Shown: piece after piece, positions 1 through 9,694 of the stretch
Position numbering within the stretch: position 1 is the first letter of the stretch
Layout of the letters: every line of letters starts with the position of its first letter
Assembly (NCBI GenBank): GCA_002719955.1
Contig: PBFW01000026.1
Span: 1 to 64,000, forward strand
Direction of reading: 5' to 3'
From: Deltaproteobacteria bacterium
Lineage (GTDB): Bacteria > Myxococcota_A > UBA9160 > UBA4427
DNA: 64,000 nt
Notes under the pieces: model-generated
The model's input: the letters and a program-made list of their open reading frames with translations, nothing else
What the model was told of the DNA's origin: nothing
Databases searched by the model: none
Translations under genes and position numbers: made by a program

Positions 1-17
1 GTGTCCTGTGTGCGCAT

Positions 18-1544
18 GTGTCAGTCTCGCTTTCCTCGATGGAAGATCATCCGGTGGGTCGACTGATCGGGCCCTGTTATGGCGCGATGATCCTGCTTCT
101 GCCATTTTCCCTCGCCACCGATTGGGTGGTCGCGGGCGCCGAGAAGACGACGCTCGGGTGGCGCGCGATCTTCGGGCCCGGAATGTTCGTGGTCTACCTA
201 TTCCTCGCGGTCCCGGTCATGGGTGTGATCAGCTGCTGGCGAGGGATATTGCGTTTAGAGGACAGGGACGGCCAGTTGCAGCTGGCAGGAGTGATCTTCT
301 TTGGGATCACGGCCGCGCTCGTGACGGGGACCCTCACGGAGATCGTATTGCCGCTTCTGAGGGTGGATGCGGTCGGAGTCACGACGAGCCTCGTTTCCTT
401 CACCGGGCTCGCCGGAGCCTGGACGTTGCGACGCTTTGGGCATTCTCTGATCTCGCCCGAGGCCTTCGCGCGAGAGATCCTCGACACGCTCGAAGACGGG
501 ATCGTTCTCGTGGGCGAGGGAGGGATATTGCGGGATGCGAATCGCGCCTTTTTGCGTCTGATCGGCGTGCGCGCCTGCGACGCCCTCGGACAGCCGGTTT
601 CGAGATGGATCCCCGCCTTTCCAGAGCGGCTCGATGCGGCCGAATCCGGGAGTTCCGTGGAACTCGTCTCGCGTTCTGGCGACAGCCTGCCGATTGTCCT
701 TTCGGAGCCCGTGGCTTGCATGGGGGGCGGGCAGCTCGTCGGCCATGCCTTTCTGGTTCGCGACCGCCGCGAGATCGTTTCGCTGCAACGCCAGCTCGTC
801 GTGTCCGCTCGTCTCGCGGCCGTCGGGGATCTCGCGAAGTCGATTTCCGAATCGATCAACGAGCCCATCGCTCGGGTCCGCGACGAATTCGACGGCCTAT
901 CGCTCGACTGGCTGCGGGCGGAGGAGATCCTCGAACGCGCGGGTTCGAAAGAAGACTGCCACGAGGCAATCGCCGAAGGCAAGGAACTGATCGAGGAGTG
1001 TGCCGAAGGAATCGATCGGATCCAATCGATCGTGTGCGAGGTGGCCGGCATTTCGAACGAGAAGGAACGCGACGAATTCATGCCCCATGCATTGGAGCAG
1101 ATCGTGCGCCGCGCCGTGCGGGTGGCACAGGTCCAGGCGCCGGAGGGGTTGGTGATCGAGACGCACCTCGATCCGAATGTGATGATCGTCTGCCACGCCG
1201 CGGAACTCGAGCGCGTCGTGATCAACCTGCTCGTCAATGCGCTTCAAGCGCTCGACGGATGCACCCCGGGCCAGGGACATCTCGTCGTGGCGGCGGCGGC
1301 GGAGGGTCGCCGCGCGTTCATCCATATAGAGGACGATGGCTGCGGGATCGAAGACGAGGCGATCGACCGGATCTTCGACCCATTCTTTACGACCAAGCCG
1401 GTCGGAGAGGGGACGGGGCTCGGCCTGGCGATCTCGCATCATATCGTGAAGGCGCATGGCGGTGGAATCCGTGTGTCGTCGGTTCCTGGGCGCGGCACCA
1501 GCGTCGCGGTCGAGTTGCCACGCGTCCCCCTCGAGGTGGACTGA
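18..1544 (+). CDS. Membrane-bound sensor histidine kinase homologue lacking the phospho-acceptor His
   Basis: The protein (508 aa from GTG 18; ATG 39 is an alternative, and the frame is open to the window edge, so the true start may lie outside) has four likely membrane segments at about residues 21-38, 53-73, 90-112 and 118-137. A PAS-like domain (about 152-230), a dimerisation helix and a C-terminal HATPase_c domain follow. The ATPase shows an N box near 397 (INLLVNALQAL), DDGCGIED near 439 and GEGTGLGLAI near 464, so ATP binding looks intact. In the dimerisation helix, where the family has H-E-I-N-N-P, the sequence reads SISESINEPI: the phosphorylatable His is Glu278 (codon 849-851). It may be a kinase-dead sensor or work with a partner. 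No response regulator is adjacent. Confidence 0.8.
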   Translation: MSVSLSSMEDHPVGRLIGPCYGAMILLLPFSLATDWVVAGAEKTTLGWRAIFGPGMFVVYLFLAVPVMGVISCWRGILRLEDRDGQLQLAGVIFFGITAALVTGTLTEIVLPLLRVDAVGVTTSLVSFTGLAGAWTLRRFGHSLISPEAFAREILDTLEDGIVLVGEGGILRDANRAFLRLIGVRACDALGQPVSRWIPAFPERLDAAESGSSVELVSRSGDSLPIVLSEPVACMGGGQLVGHAFLVRDRREIVSLQRQLVVSARLAAVGDLAKSISESINEPIARVRDEFDGLSLDWLRAEEILERAGSKEDCHEAIAEGKELIEECAEGIDRIQSIVCEVAGISNEKERDEFMPHALEQIVRRAVRVAQVQAPEGLVIETHLDPNVMIVCHAAELERVVINLLVNALQALDGCTPGQGHLVVAAAAEGRRAFIHIEDDGCGIEDEAIDRIFDPFFTTKPVGEGTGLGLAISHHIVKAHGGGIRVSSVPGRGTSVAVELPRVPLEVD

Positions 1545-1657
1545 TCGATTCCGGGGTCCCGGACCCGGGAGGGATCGCCATTGGGCCGGCGGATCCCTCA
1601 TGACGGGATAGGCTCTCGGATTCGACGCGCTCTCGCGTGTCTCGACGAGGACGACCG

Positions 1658-2545
1658 ATGACGAGTTCCCGAGAATGGCCGGCCGACCGCCTGCGAACGC
1701 TGCTCGCGCAGGATGCCCTACATCTCATGCCCTGCTGCTTCGACGCCCTCTCGGCACGAATGATCGAGCGCGCCGGATTCGCCCTCAGCTTCATGAGTGG
1801 CTTCGCGGTTTCCGCGAGTCGCCTGGCGGCCCCCGATACGGGGCTCATCTCCTTCGGCGAGATGCTGGATCAGGGGCGCTCGATCTGTGCGGCGGTGGAT
1901 CTGCCGATCATCGGGGATGCGGATACGGGTTATGGCAATCCGCAGAATATCCGCAGAACGATCGATGGTTATGCGAGAGCCGGCTTTGCCGGCGCGATGA
2001 TCGAGGATCAAGTGGCACCCAAGCGGTGTGGGCATACGCGGGGCAAGGAAATCGTCGATCGCGAGACCGCCTATCTTCGAATTCGTGCGGCGGTCGATGC
2101 GCGGGAAGCGGGTGCGGAGATCGTCATCATGGCGCGTACGGATGCGCGCGCGGAGCATGGACTCAGCGAAGCGATCGAGCGCTGCCGAGCCTTTGCGGAT
2201 CTCGGGGCAGATATCATCTTCCTCGAAGCACCGGAGAGCGAATCCGAGATGGAAGAGCTGTGTCGCGAACTGCCGGATATCCCCAAGATGGCCAATCTCG
2301 TCGAGGACGGGGATACCCCGGTGCTTCCTCCTGCGCGGCTCGAGGAGATCGGGTTCAGGATTGCGGCCTACCCGCTGACGCTCTTGTCGAGCGCGGCGCG
2401 TGGAATGCGGGATGCCCTCGATGCACTCGCGGACGGGTCTCCGGCGCCCGCCCGCCTCTCCTTTGGTGAACTCCAGGAACTCGTCGGCTTTCCCGAGTAC
2501 GACGCGTCTCTACGGGCCTACGAGGCCGGTGAGGGCTCCGGCTGA
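1658..2545 (+). CDS. Isocitrate lyase / PEP mutase family enzyme
   Basis: This 295-aa protein belongs to the isocitrate lyase/phosphoenolpyruvate mutase TIM-barrel superfamily, which cleaves or rearranges C-C or C-P bonds of 2-oxo or 2-hydroxy acids with Mg2+. The metal-binding stretch DADTGYGN is at residues 87-94. The catalytic loop reads KRCGH (122-126), matching the KKCGH loop with its catalytic Cys found in isocitrate and methylisocitrate lyases; this favours a lyase over a mutase. At about 295 aa it has methylisocitrate-lyase size rather than full isocitrate-lyase size. ATG 1658 is preferred over GTG 1637 because a purine-rich GAGGACG lies just upstream. No prpC or prpD partner is present, so 2-methylisocitrate, oxaloacetate and dimethylmalate are all possible substrates. 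Confidence 0.85.
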   Translation: MTSSREWPADRLRTLLAQDALHLMPCCFDALSARMIERAGFALSFMSGFAVSASRLAAPDTGLISFGEMLDQGRSICAAVDLPIIGDADTGYGNPQNIRRTIDGYARAGFAGAMIEDQVAPKRCGHTRGKEIVDRETAYLRIRAAVDAREAGAEIVIMARTDARAEHGLSEAIERCRAFADLGADIIFLEAPESESEMEELCRELPDIPKMANLVEDGDTPVLPPARLEEIGFRIAAYPLTLLSSAARGMRDALDALADGSPAPARLSFGELQELVGFPEYDASLRAYEAGEGSG

Positions 2546-2706
2546 GGGATTTCTCGCGCGACTCAAGCCCCTTTCCGCTCCGACCGATTCGAGGGGACTG
2601 ACGGAGATGAACTCGTGGTCTTCGGTGAACTCGAGATCGGCGACTCGATCCTCGCCGAGGGCCGCCTCCACCGCGCCGCGCTGATCCCCCGACCCATCGC
2701 TTCGGG

Positions 2707-5244
2707 CTAATTTCGTAGCGCTCGGACTCGCAGCATCGGTCCCGGAGGCATGCGCGCTTCGTCGAGGTCGATCTCCGCCTCGATCTGTCCCGCACCCTCG
2801 CCCTGCTCGTCGATGAGCGTCTGGCAGACGTCATAGGCGAGCTCCGAACGGGCCGAGATCCGGGTCCAATGGCCCCTGCGCGCGTCGGGGTCCACACGAA
2901 CGCTGCCCTGGGACTCGAGGATCGGCTGCAGCTCGGACTCGAAGCGCGCCGCATCCCATTCGTCTCCGGCGACACAGGCCGCCGCCCCGGCGTAGTCGCC
3001 TCGGGAGAGCGCCTGGAGGAGCTGGTGAAGCTCGGCGCGCACGCGTGCGTCGAAGGCTTTCCGATCCAGACGACGCGGTGCCCGATCGGGGAGTCGCTCG
3101 GCTTCGGGTTCCTGGGCTTGTCCGGGGTGGACGAGGTTCTCCCACTCCTCGACGAGACTCGAATCGATTCGCGCGAGCATCGCCCGGAGGAAGGCGATCA
3201 CCTCGAAGACTTCATCGTTGCGCGTCGATTCCGGCAGGTTCCGCGCGAGGGTCGAGTGGACCTGGCTCAGGTAGCGGAGCAGGACGCCCTCCATACGGGC
3301 GATCTCGTAACGCCGGACATAATCTTCGAAGGAGAGAAACCCCTCCCAGATCTCGCGGGCGATGGACTTGGGCGAGATCGAGTCATTCCCGACCCAGGGA
3401 TGTTGGAGACGAAAGATGTTGAAGGTCGCGTAGAGGAAATCTTCATTGGGTTTGTCCCAGGTCACGCCCTCGAGTTTTTCCATTCGCTCTTCGTAGGGGA
3501 CCCGCTCCGCCTTCAGGGCGTTGATCAGCTCGGTTTTTCGCTGGCGAACCTGGGCCTGGAGCAGCGCACGCGGGTTCTCGAGGATCGCTTCGACGACCGA
3601 CAAGACGTCGAGCGCATAATCCGGCGCGCTGGGATCGAGGGCGGAGACGGCGTCGACGAGGTAGAGCGAAAGCGTGTGGTGGAGATTGAAGTCGGGCTGG
3701 AGGTCGTCGCTGATCCTCGCGACGGCCGGTCTTCCGGCCCGCCCGCGTTCGACCCGAACGATCTCCGCCTGTCGCAGCGAGCGAAAGAGCACGGCCGCAT
3801 CGCGCCGCAGCCGCTTCTTGCGCGACGGGGTCTCGAGGCTTTCGTTCGCCAATGCGATCAGTTCACGGTAGCCGGAGCCCTTGAGCGCCTGGTCCTCGCC
3901 GCGCTGAAGCAGAGCGACCACGGTGCCGTGGCTCAGACTGAATTGGGACCGCAGGGCTTCCGGGGGGCGCGAGGCGAGCTGCTCGAAAGTCTCCGCACTC
4001 CAGCTGACGAAGCCCTTCGGCGGCGGTCTCTTCTTGTCCTTCTTCTTTCCCTTGGCAGCGGATTTTGCCGCCTGGCGAAGGTTCTCGATCACGTGCTCCG
4101 GTGCCTGGCAGACGACGCTGCCCGCGACGTCGAAACCGCGCCGGCCGGCGCGGCCCGAAATCTGTCTGAAATCGCGGACCGAGAGCAGACCGACCTTTTC
4201 GCCGTCGAATTTCGAGAGCTTCGTGAAGAGGACCGTGCGGATCGGGATGTTGACGCCGACGCCCAGAGTGTCCGTTCCGCAGATCACCTTGAGCAGGCCG
4301 CGCTGCGCGAGCTGTTCGACCAGCAGCCGGTATTTGGGGAGCAGGCCGGCATGGTGGAGCCCGACTCCGAATCTGAGAAAGCGCTGGATATCCTTGCCAT
4401 AGGGTGAGTCGAAGCGAAAATCTCCGATCGCTTCGCTCAGCGCGCGCTTCTCCTCTTTGTTCGTGATCTGTCCGCTCGTCAGTCCCTGGGCCTGTTCGGC
4501 TGCGTCGCGCTGGGTGAAGTGAACCATGTAGATCGGCTGACGGTCCGTGGCGAGCAGAGACTCGACGGTTTCGAGGATCGGGGTCTGGCGATAGCTGAAA
4601 TCGAGGGGGACGGGACGCTCTTCGCTGTGCACATGTGCGACGTCGCGGCCCGTGATCGATTCGATGCGTTCTTCGATCGGGGCGGTATTGCCCAGGGTTG
4701 CGGACATCAGGAGCAAACGACTTCGTGCCAGCACGAGGAGCGGCGTTTGCCATGCCCAGCCGCGATCGCGATCCGCGAAATAGTGGAACTCGTCCATGAC
4801 GACGTAGGGAGCGTCGGTTTCGAGGCCTTGCCGGAGGGCCATATTGGCGAGGATTTCGGCTGTGCAACAGATCACCGGTGCGGCCCAATTGATCGCGGCA
4901 TCGCCGGTCAGCATCCCGACGTTCTCGGCCCCGAACTCGTCGCAGAGCGCGAAGAACTTCTCGCTGACGAGAGCCTTGATCGGCGCCGTGTAGAACGATC
5001 GCCTGCCTTCGCAAAGCGCCTTGAAATGGAGGCCGAGGGCGACCAGCGATTTGCCCGATCCGGTCGGGGTGCTGAGGACGACGTGCCGATTCGTCATCAG
5101 CTCGAGGAGCGCCTCCTCCTGGGCGTCGTAGAGTTCGAGCCCGGCATCGGAAGACCAACGCGTGAACCGGTCCAGGATCGCGTCGGGATCCGAGAGCCCA
5201 CCCTCGGGAACCCAATCGATCAGCGGGCGTCGGGCATCGCTCAT
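2707..5244 (-). CDS. Ski2/Mtr4-like DEAD/DEAH-box RNA helicase
   Basis: An 845-aa superfamily 2 helicase. Motif I is TPTGSGKS (residues 59-66), motif II is DEFH (151-154), motif III is SAT (181-183) and motif VI is QISGRAGRRGFD (361-372). The QxxGRAGRRG form is diagnostic of the Ski2-like group of RNA helicases. The C-terminal 450 residues resemble the region called DUF3516 in bacterial members, as far as can be judged by eye. It probably unwinds structured RNA in the cytoplasm, perhaps in RNA turnover. Start ATG 5244 overlaps the TGA of the upstream PP2C gene in an ATGA, so the two are translationally coupled. The open frame continues upstream to 5577, but that part overlaps the phosphatase and lacks family similarity. 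Confidence 0.88.
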   Translation of the reverse strand: MSDARRPLIDWVPEGGLSDPDAILDRFTRWSSDAGLELYDAQEEALLELMTNRHVVLSTPTGSGKSLVALGLHFKALCEGRRSFYTAPIKALVSEKFFALCDEFGAENVGMLTGDAAINWAAPVICCTAEILANMALRQGLETDAPYVVMDEFHYFADRDRGWAWQTPLLVLARSRLLLMSATLGNTAPIEERIESITGRDVAHVHSEERPVPLDFSYRQTPILETVESLLATDRQPIYMVHFTQRDAAEQAQGLTSGQITNKEEKRALSEAIGDFRFDSPYGKDIQRFLRFGVGLHHAGLLPKYRLLVEQLAQRGLLKVICGTDTLGVGVNIPIRTVLFTKLSKFDGEKVGLLSVRDFRQISGRAGRRGFDVAGSVVCQAPEHVIENLRQAAKSAAKGKKKDKKRPPPKGFVSWSAETFEQLASRPPEALRSQFSLSHGTVVALLQRGEDQALKGSGYRELIALANESLETPSRKKRLRRDAAVLFRSLRQAEIVRVERGRAGRPAVARISDDLQPDFNLHHTLSLYLVDAVSALDPSAPDYALDVLSVVEAILENPRALLQAQVRQRKTELINALKAERVPYEERMEKLEGVTWDKPNEDFLYATFNIFRLQHPWVGNDSISPKSIAREIWEGFLSFEDYVRRYEIARMEGVLLRYLSQVHSTLARNLPESTRNDEVFEVIAFLRAMLARIDSSLVEEWENLVHPGQAQEPEAERLPDRAPRRLDRKAFDARVRAELHQLLQALSRGDYAGAAACVAGDEWDAARFESELQPILESQGSVRVDPDARRGHWTRISARSELAYDVCQTLIDEQGEGAGQIEAEIDLDEARMPPGPMLRVRALRN

Positions 5245-6194
5245 CTCTTGGGATCGGACTCGCGTGGCGCGGATTTGACGGGCCTGGAATCGGAGGCGTC
5301 GGATGGGGTTCCGTCGGATGCGGCCTCCTCTCGACGCGGACCGCCACCCGTCAGGAATGCGCGGGTGGAGTCGAAGAGGTGCGTTGCGCTCGATCGGAGG
5401 GTGTCCAGGGGCGTGGGCTCCGGCACGTGCGCGAGCACGCAGGTGATATTGTCGGTTCCACCGGCGCGGTTGGCGGTATCGATCAATTCTGCGACGACGG
5501 CGGCGGGTCGGTCGGGTCGCCGCGCGATGCGAAAGATCTCGTCGTCCTCGATCATGCCGTGGAGTCCATCCGAGCACAGCAGATAGACGTCGCCGGGCAG
5601 TAGCTCGAGCGGACCGATATCGACCTCCGTGTCCCCCCGCACGCCGAGGGCCCGCAGGATCTGGTTCCGTCGCGGATCCTCGCGCGCCTCTTCCTGTGAG
5701 AGGGCGCCTTCCCGGACGAGGGTCGCCACCAGTGAATGGTCCTCGGTCATCGTTTCGATTCCTCCGGATCGCAGGCGATAGAGTCGGCTGTCGCCGACAT
5801 GGGCAACGAAGGAATCACCGTCTTCCGCGAGCAGGAGACAGACGACCGTCGTTCCCATCCCGTCGAGTGTGCGGTCTCTGCGCGCCGCCTTGAAGATCGC
5901 GTCGTTGGCCGCGACGATGGATCGATGCAACCGGATGGCGGGTTTCTCGTCGCCCTCGAGGGCGAGTTTTCCGATCAGGTCCACCGCCATCCGGCTGGCG
6001 ACTTCACCGCCGCGATGGCCACCCAATCCATCGGCGACGACCAACAGGATTTCGCCGCGTTCGCCGTTGTCGAAACGCTCGAACGCGTCCTCGTTCACCC
6101 TACGCACCACTCCCACATCCGTCGCGCCGGCGATCTGCGGCTCGTCGCGGGACCAGACCGGGCCCGAGAAATCGGTTTCATCAACGGTCGACAA
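5241..6194 (-). CDS. PP2C-family Ser/Thr protein phosphatase
   Basis: This is a bacterial PP2C (PPM) phosphatase of the Stp/PrpC type, a Mn2+/Mg2+-dependent enzyme that removes phosphate from Ser/Thr residues. Metal-ligand motifs are in the usual order: VNEDAF, VADGLGGHRGGE (about residues 53-64), GDSRLYRL, LLCSDGLHGMIED and GGTDNITCV. A low-complexity tail of about 50 residues follows the domain. No ATG fits the N-terminus; a TTG at 6194 just after GGGAAGAG gives 317 aa and is the best guess, though the spacing is short. Its stop overlaps the helicase start. No Ser/Thr kinase lies in the window. Confidence 0.85.
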   Translation of the reverse strand: MSTVDETDFSGPVWSRDEPQIAGATDVGVVRRVNEDAFERFDNGERGEILLVVADGLGGHRGGEVASRMAVDLIGKLALEGDEKPAIRLHRSIVAANDAIFKAARRDRTLDGMGTTVVCLLLAEDGDSFVAHVGDSRLYRLRSGGIETMTEDHSLVATLVREGALSQEEAREDPRRNQILRALGVRGDTEVDIGPLELLPGDVYLLCSDGLHGMIEDDEIFRIARRPDRPAAVVAELIDTANRAGGTDNITCVLAHVPEPTPLDTLRSSATHLFDSTRAFLTGGGPRREEAASDGTPSDASDSRPVKSAPRESDPKR

Positions 6195-6394
6195 GCTCTT
6201 CCCTGATTCTCGAGAGGTGAGGGGTTCGCGATAGCTTAGTCGGTCCCGACGCCGACTCAATCGCCCTCCTGTATGCTGATCGTGGTTTGACGGAGATAGC
6301 GGTCGAACCGCGGCCTCTCGGCGTGACGAGCGAGGGCCGGAGTGGCCGGGTTGGTCGGGGAATCGCACAGATCGTCGGACGAAAGGGTCGAGAA

Positions 6395-7186
6395 TTGAAG
6401 CGTGCCGAGAAAGCGGAGCGGATCCTTGAGATACTCGACGACCTCTATCCGAAACCGCCGATCCCGCTGGACCACGAGGATTCATTCACGTTGCTCGTCG
6501 CCGTCGTTCTATCGGCGCAGACGACGGACGAGCGTGTGAACCTCGTCACGCCCGCGCTCTTCGCGAAGGCGCGTACACCCGCGGCGATGGCGAAGCTCGA
6601 TGTCGAAGAGATCCTGGTCGAGATCCGATCCTGCGGTCTCGCGCCGGGCAAGGCCAGGAATATCAGGGCGCTCTCCGGAATTCTCGTTAGGGAACACGCG
6701 GGCAGGGTGCCCGCGGACATGCAGGCGCTCGAGGCGTTGCCGGGTGTCGGACACAAGACCGCCAGCGTGGTCCTCATTCAGGCCTTCGGGACGCCCGCCT
6801 TTCCCGTGGACACGCATATCCATCGCCTGGCCTCGCGCTGGGGTCTGTCCGATGGCAAGAGCGTCGAGAAGACCGAGCGCGACCTGAAGGCCGTTTTTCC
6901 GCGGGAGGCCTGGGCGCGGCTGCATCTGGCCCTGATCCATTTCGGTCGTGAGTATTGTCAGGCCCGGGGACACGACCTCGAATCCTGTCCGATCTGTGGT
7001 TGGGCGGCTTCAAGAAAACGCATCGCCGAGGAGATTCGTGCGGGTGGCGGGGGACCGCGATCGCGCGAGGCGGTCGCGAAGAAGAGCGCGCGGAGCTCGG
7101 CGCAAACGCAGGCGACTCGGAAGCCCCGGAAGCGACCGAGCAAGAAGGCCGCGAAGAAAGCGCGCGGGCGAAGGCGGGCCCCCTAA
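6395..7186 (+). CDS. nth: Endonuclease III (DNA glycosylase/AP lyase) with variant cluster loop and basic tail
   Basis: Endonuclease III excises oxidised pyrimidines and nicks abasic sites. The helix-hairpin-helix LPGVGHKTAS carries the catalytic Lys121, and VDTHIHRL carries Asp139. The chosen start is TTG 6395, preceded by AAGGG seven bases upstream; the longer frame from TTG 6287 adds residues unlike the family. The iron-sulfur loop is unusual: cysteines at 188, 198 and 201 (C-x9-C-x2-C) with no fourth Cys, whereas E. coli Nth has C-x6-C-x2-C-x5-C. After residue 215 there is a Lys/Arg/Ala-rich tail of about 50 residues that looks like a nucleic-acid-binding extension. It converges on the CobW gene with a 4-base overlap. 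Confidence 0.9.
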   Translation: MKRAEKAERILEILDDLYPKPPIPLDHEDSFTLLVAVVLSAQTTDERVNLVTPALFAKARTPAAMAKLDVEEILVEIRSCGLAPGKARNIRALSGILVREHAGRVPADMQALEALPGVGHKTASVVLIQAFGTPAFPVDTHIHRLASRWGLSDGKSVEKTERDLKAVFPREAWARLHLALIHFGREYCQARGHDLESCPICGWAASRKRIAEEIRAGGGGPRSREAVAKKSARSSAQTQATRKPRKRPSKKAAKKARGRRRAP

Positions 7187-8094
7187 CGCTCGGCGGCCCT
7201 GCGAATCAGCACGATTCGTCCGAGCAGGGCTTTGGGGGGGGCTTCCTCGGGCTCGCTGATCTCGACGCGTCGTCCGACGACCTGTACGAGGCGGAGACCC
7301 TCTTCGGTCTGCGCGAATCCCTTGGCGCGAAGCAGACCGGCATTCGAGAGATGTGCTTCGATCGCCTCGCAGGGCATCCCGGCATCCGGATTCCATTCGC
7401 TGGTCTCGAACTGTTCGTGATGGTGGGACGGGCTTTTCGGGGTCGGACCGCGGCGGTCGAGTTCTCCGACGTCGGGCGGGAAGAGCAGATCGAGATCGAC
7501 GTCTCCCCTGACCGCGCGAACGAGTGGGGCCTCGGGCTCGATCTCGCGCAGCCGTGCTTCGATCTCCGGCCAATCGGTCTCGGGGACGAGATCGACCTTG
7601 TTCAGGATCATGAGATCCGCCGATTGGACCTGGTCGACGAAGGTCCCCTCGAGATCTCGCCCCTCTGCGAGCTGGTCGGCGTTCACGACCACGACCGCCA
7701 TATCGTCGCCGATGAAGTCACAGGCGGGCTCGCGCCAGAAATTCAGTTGGGTGTCATAGGGCAGCGCAACGCCCGAGGTCTCGATGACGAAGCGGTCGGG
7801 ATCGATCTCGCGTTGCAACTCGACGAGGGTCTCGAGCAGGTCATCCGAGAGTTCGCAGCAGACGCACCCGCCTTCGAGTTCGATGTAGGCTTGGTCGCTC
7901 TTCCCGAGCAGGGCGCGATCGATCCCCAGTTCGCCGAGCTCGTTGGAGATGAGGGCGACGCGGATCCCGCGCTCCGCGGCATCGGCGAGGAGTCGCTGAA
8001 CGACGGTCGTCTTGCCCGATCCGAGAAATCCGGAAAGGACGAGCGCGGGGATTCGGCGTGGGCTCGTGGTCTCGTCTCGTTCGGATCCATTCAT
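7183..8094 (-). CDS. G3E-family GTPase, CobW/YjiA-type metallochaperone
   Basis: A 303-aa G3E GTPase. The P-loop GSGKTT is at residues 25-30, the family metal-site signature GGCVCC has cysteines at 77, 79 and 80, and the specificity motif NKVD follows. A short His cluster (SHHH) near residue 227 could add metal binding. Members deliver Zn, Co or similar ions to client enzymes using GTP hydrolysis; which metal is handled here cannot be read from sequence. ATG 8094 has AGGGGG six bases upstream. It is divergent from glutathione reductase across 223 bp. No zur or B12-synthesis gene is adjacent, although a B12-dependent reductase lies 11 kb away. Confidence 0.87.
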   Translation of the reverse strand: MNGSERDETTSPRRIPALVLSGFLGSGKTTVVQRLLADAAERGIRVALISNELGELGIDRALLGKSDQAYIELEGGCVCCELSDDLLETLVELQREIDPDRFVIETSGVALPYDTQLNFWREPACDFIGDDMAVVVVNADQLAEGRDLEGTFVDQVQSADLMILNKVDLVPETDWPEIEARLREIEPEAPLVRAVRGDVDLDLLFPPDVGELDRRGPTPKSPSHHHEQFETSEWNPDAGMPCEAIEAHLSNAGLLRAKGFAQTEEGLRLVQVVGRRVEISEPEEAPPKALLGRIVLIRRAAER

Positions 8095-8317
8095 GCTCGC
8101 CCCCTGGCGTGGCCCGACGGTGCCCCGTCGCGTCGGCGCATGAGATAGCACCTTCGCCCTCCGAATCGACGAGCTGGGGTCTCCGCGCCGCTCCGACCCC
8201 TGCCGTTGCGGGGCTGGTTTGGCCGGCGACGGGCTATCGTGGCCGCGATGACGCTGGGGCCGCCCGCGCGGGCGGATCCGACTGGCGTTGAGCATTGGGA
8301 ACGAGAGGAGACCCCTC

Positions 8318-9676
8318 GTGACAGATCGTGATTTCGATCTCTTCGCAATCGGTGCGGGTTCCGGAGGTGTGCGGGCGGCGCGCTTCTCCGCCCAGCGCGG
8401 TGCACGCGTGGCGGTGGCCGAAGAGCGCTATCTGGGCGGGACCTGCGTCAATGTTGGCTGCGTCCCGAAGAAGCTCTTCATGTACGCCTCGCATTTCAGG
8501 GCTGACCTGCACGAGGCGAGTGCCGGGTACGGCTGGACGATCGGGGAGACGAACTTCGATTGGCCGACGCTGCGAGACAACAAGACGCGCGAGATCGAGC
8601 GGCTCAACGGAATCTATGAGGGGCTGCTGCGCGACGCCGGGGTCCAGCATTTCGACGGGCGGGCGACGATCGTGGATGCGCATTCGGTCGAGGTCGCGGG
8701 TCAGCGTTACACCGCAGAGAATATTCTCGTGGCGACCGGAGGCTGGCCGACCGTTCCCGAGATTCCGGGCGTCGAATGGGCGGTGACATCGAACGAACTC
8801 TTCTCCCTCGATGAATTGCCGCGCAAGGCGATCGTCGTGGGCGGAGGGTATATCGCGGTCGAGTTCGCATGTATCTTCGATGGCCTCGGTGTCGATGTGA
8901 CCCAGCTCTACCGAGGACCGCTCTTCCTGCGGGGTTTCGATGGGGATGTGCGCCGCCACCTGGCGGAGCAGGTGCGGTTGCGGGGAATCGACCTTCGGCT
9001 CGAGACGAATGTGACCGCGATCGAAAAGAAGGGCGGGGGAATCGTCGCGACCCTGACTGACGGTTCGGCGCTCGAGGCCGATCTGATCCTCTTCGCGACC
9101 GGGCGCCATCCGAACGTGAGCGATCTGGGTCTCGAGGAGGCCGGGGTCGAGATGGCGAGGGATGGTTCGATTCGCGTCGATGCGTATTCGCGAACGAACG
9201 TGCCGAGCATTTGGGCGATCGGGGACGTGACGAATCGGATCAATCTCACGCCGGTCGCGATCCACGAGGGGGTCTGCTTGTCCGAGACGCTCTTCAACGA
9301 CAATCCCCGTTCGCCCGATCACGAAAACGTTCCCGCCGCCGTCTTCTCACAGCCTCCCGTGGGCACGGTGGGGCTGACCGAAGAGGAGGCGCGTGAGCGC
9401 TATTCATCGATCGATGTCTACCGCTCGGTCTTTCGCGCGCTCAAGCAGACGCTCACGGGTGGCGAGGAGCGCACGCTGATGAAACTGATCGTCGATCGCG
9501 AGACCGACAGGGTGATTGGCCTCCACATGGTCGGGCCGGAGGCGGGAGAAATCATCCAGGGATTCGCGGTAGCCATCAAGGCGGGTGCAACGAAAGCCGA
9601 TTTCGATGCCACGATCGGGGTCCATCCGACATCGGCCGAAGAGTTTGTGACGATGAGGACGCCGATCGAAAGCTGA
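8318..9676 (+). CDS. gor: Glutathione-disulfide reductase
   Basis: A 452-aa FAD-dependent pyridine nucleotide-disulfide oxidoreductase. The N-terminal GAGSGG FAD site, the redox pair CVNVGC (Cys43/Cys48), the second nucleotide fold (GGGYIAVEF) and the C-terminal HPTSAEE with the active-site His-Glu are all present. After the second fold, YRGPLFLR gives the Arg-x5-Arg arrangement that selects NADPH in glutathione reductases, arguing against dihydrolipoamide dehydrogenase or mercuric reductase. The enzyme should regenerate GSH from GSSG. GTG 8318 has GAGGAG seven bases upstream. A helix-breaking Gly-rich interface region near the C-terminus also fits the family. Confidence 0.92.
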   Translation: MTDRDFDLFAIGAGSGGVRAARFSAQRGARVAVAEERYLGGTCVNVGCVPKKLFMYASHFRADLHEASAGYGWTIGETNFDWPTLRDNKTREIERLNGIYEGLLRDAGVQHFDGRATIVDAHSVEVAGQRYTAENILVATGGWPTVPEIPGVEWAVTSNELFSLDELPRKAIVVGGGYIAVEFACIFDGLGVDVTQLYRGPLFLRGFDGDVRRHLAEQVRLRGIDLRLETNVTAIEKKGGGIVATLTDGSALEADLILFATGRHPNVSDLGLEEAGVEMARDGSIRVDAYSRTNVPSIWAIGDVTNRINLTPVAIHEGVCLSETLFNDNPRSPDHENVPAAVFSQPPVGTVGLTEEEARERYSSIDVYRSVFRALKQTLTGGEERTLMKLIVDRETDRVIGLHMVGPEAGEIIQGFAVAIKAGATKADFDATIGVHPTSAEEFVTMRTPIES

Positions 9677-9694
9677 CAGGGGCGGGCTCTCGAG

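Noticed and set aside
2869..4407. Long plus-strand frames opposite the helicase
   Set aside because: They are antisense shadows of a gene with complete helicase motifs; high GC content keeps complementary frames open.
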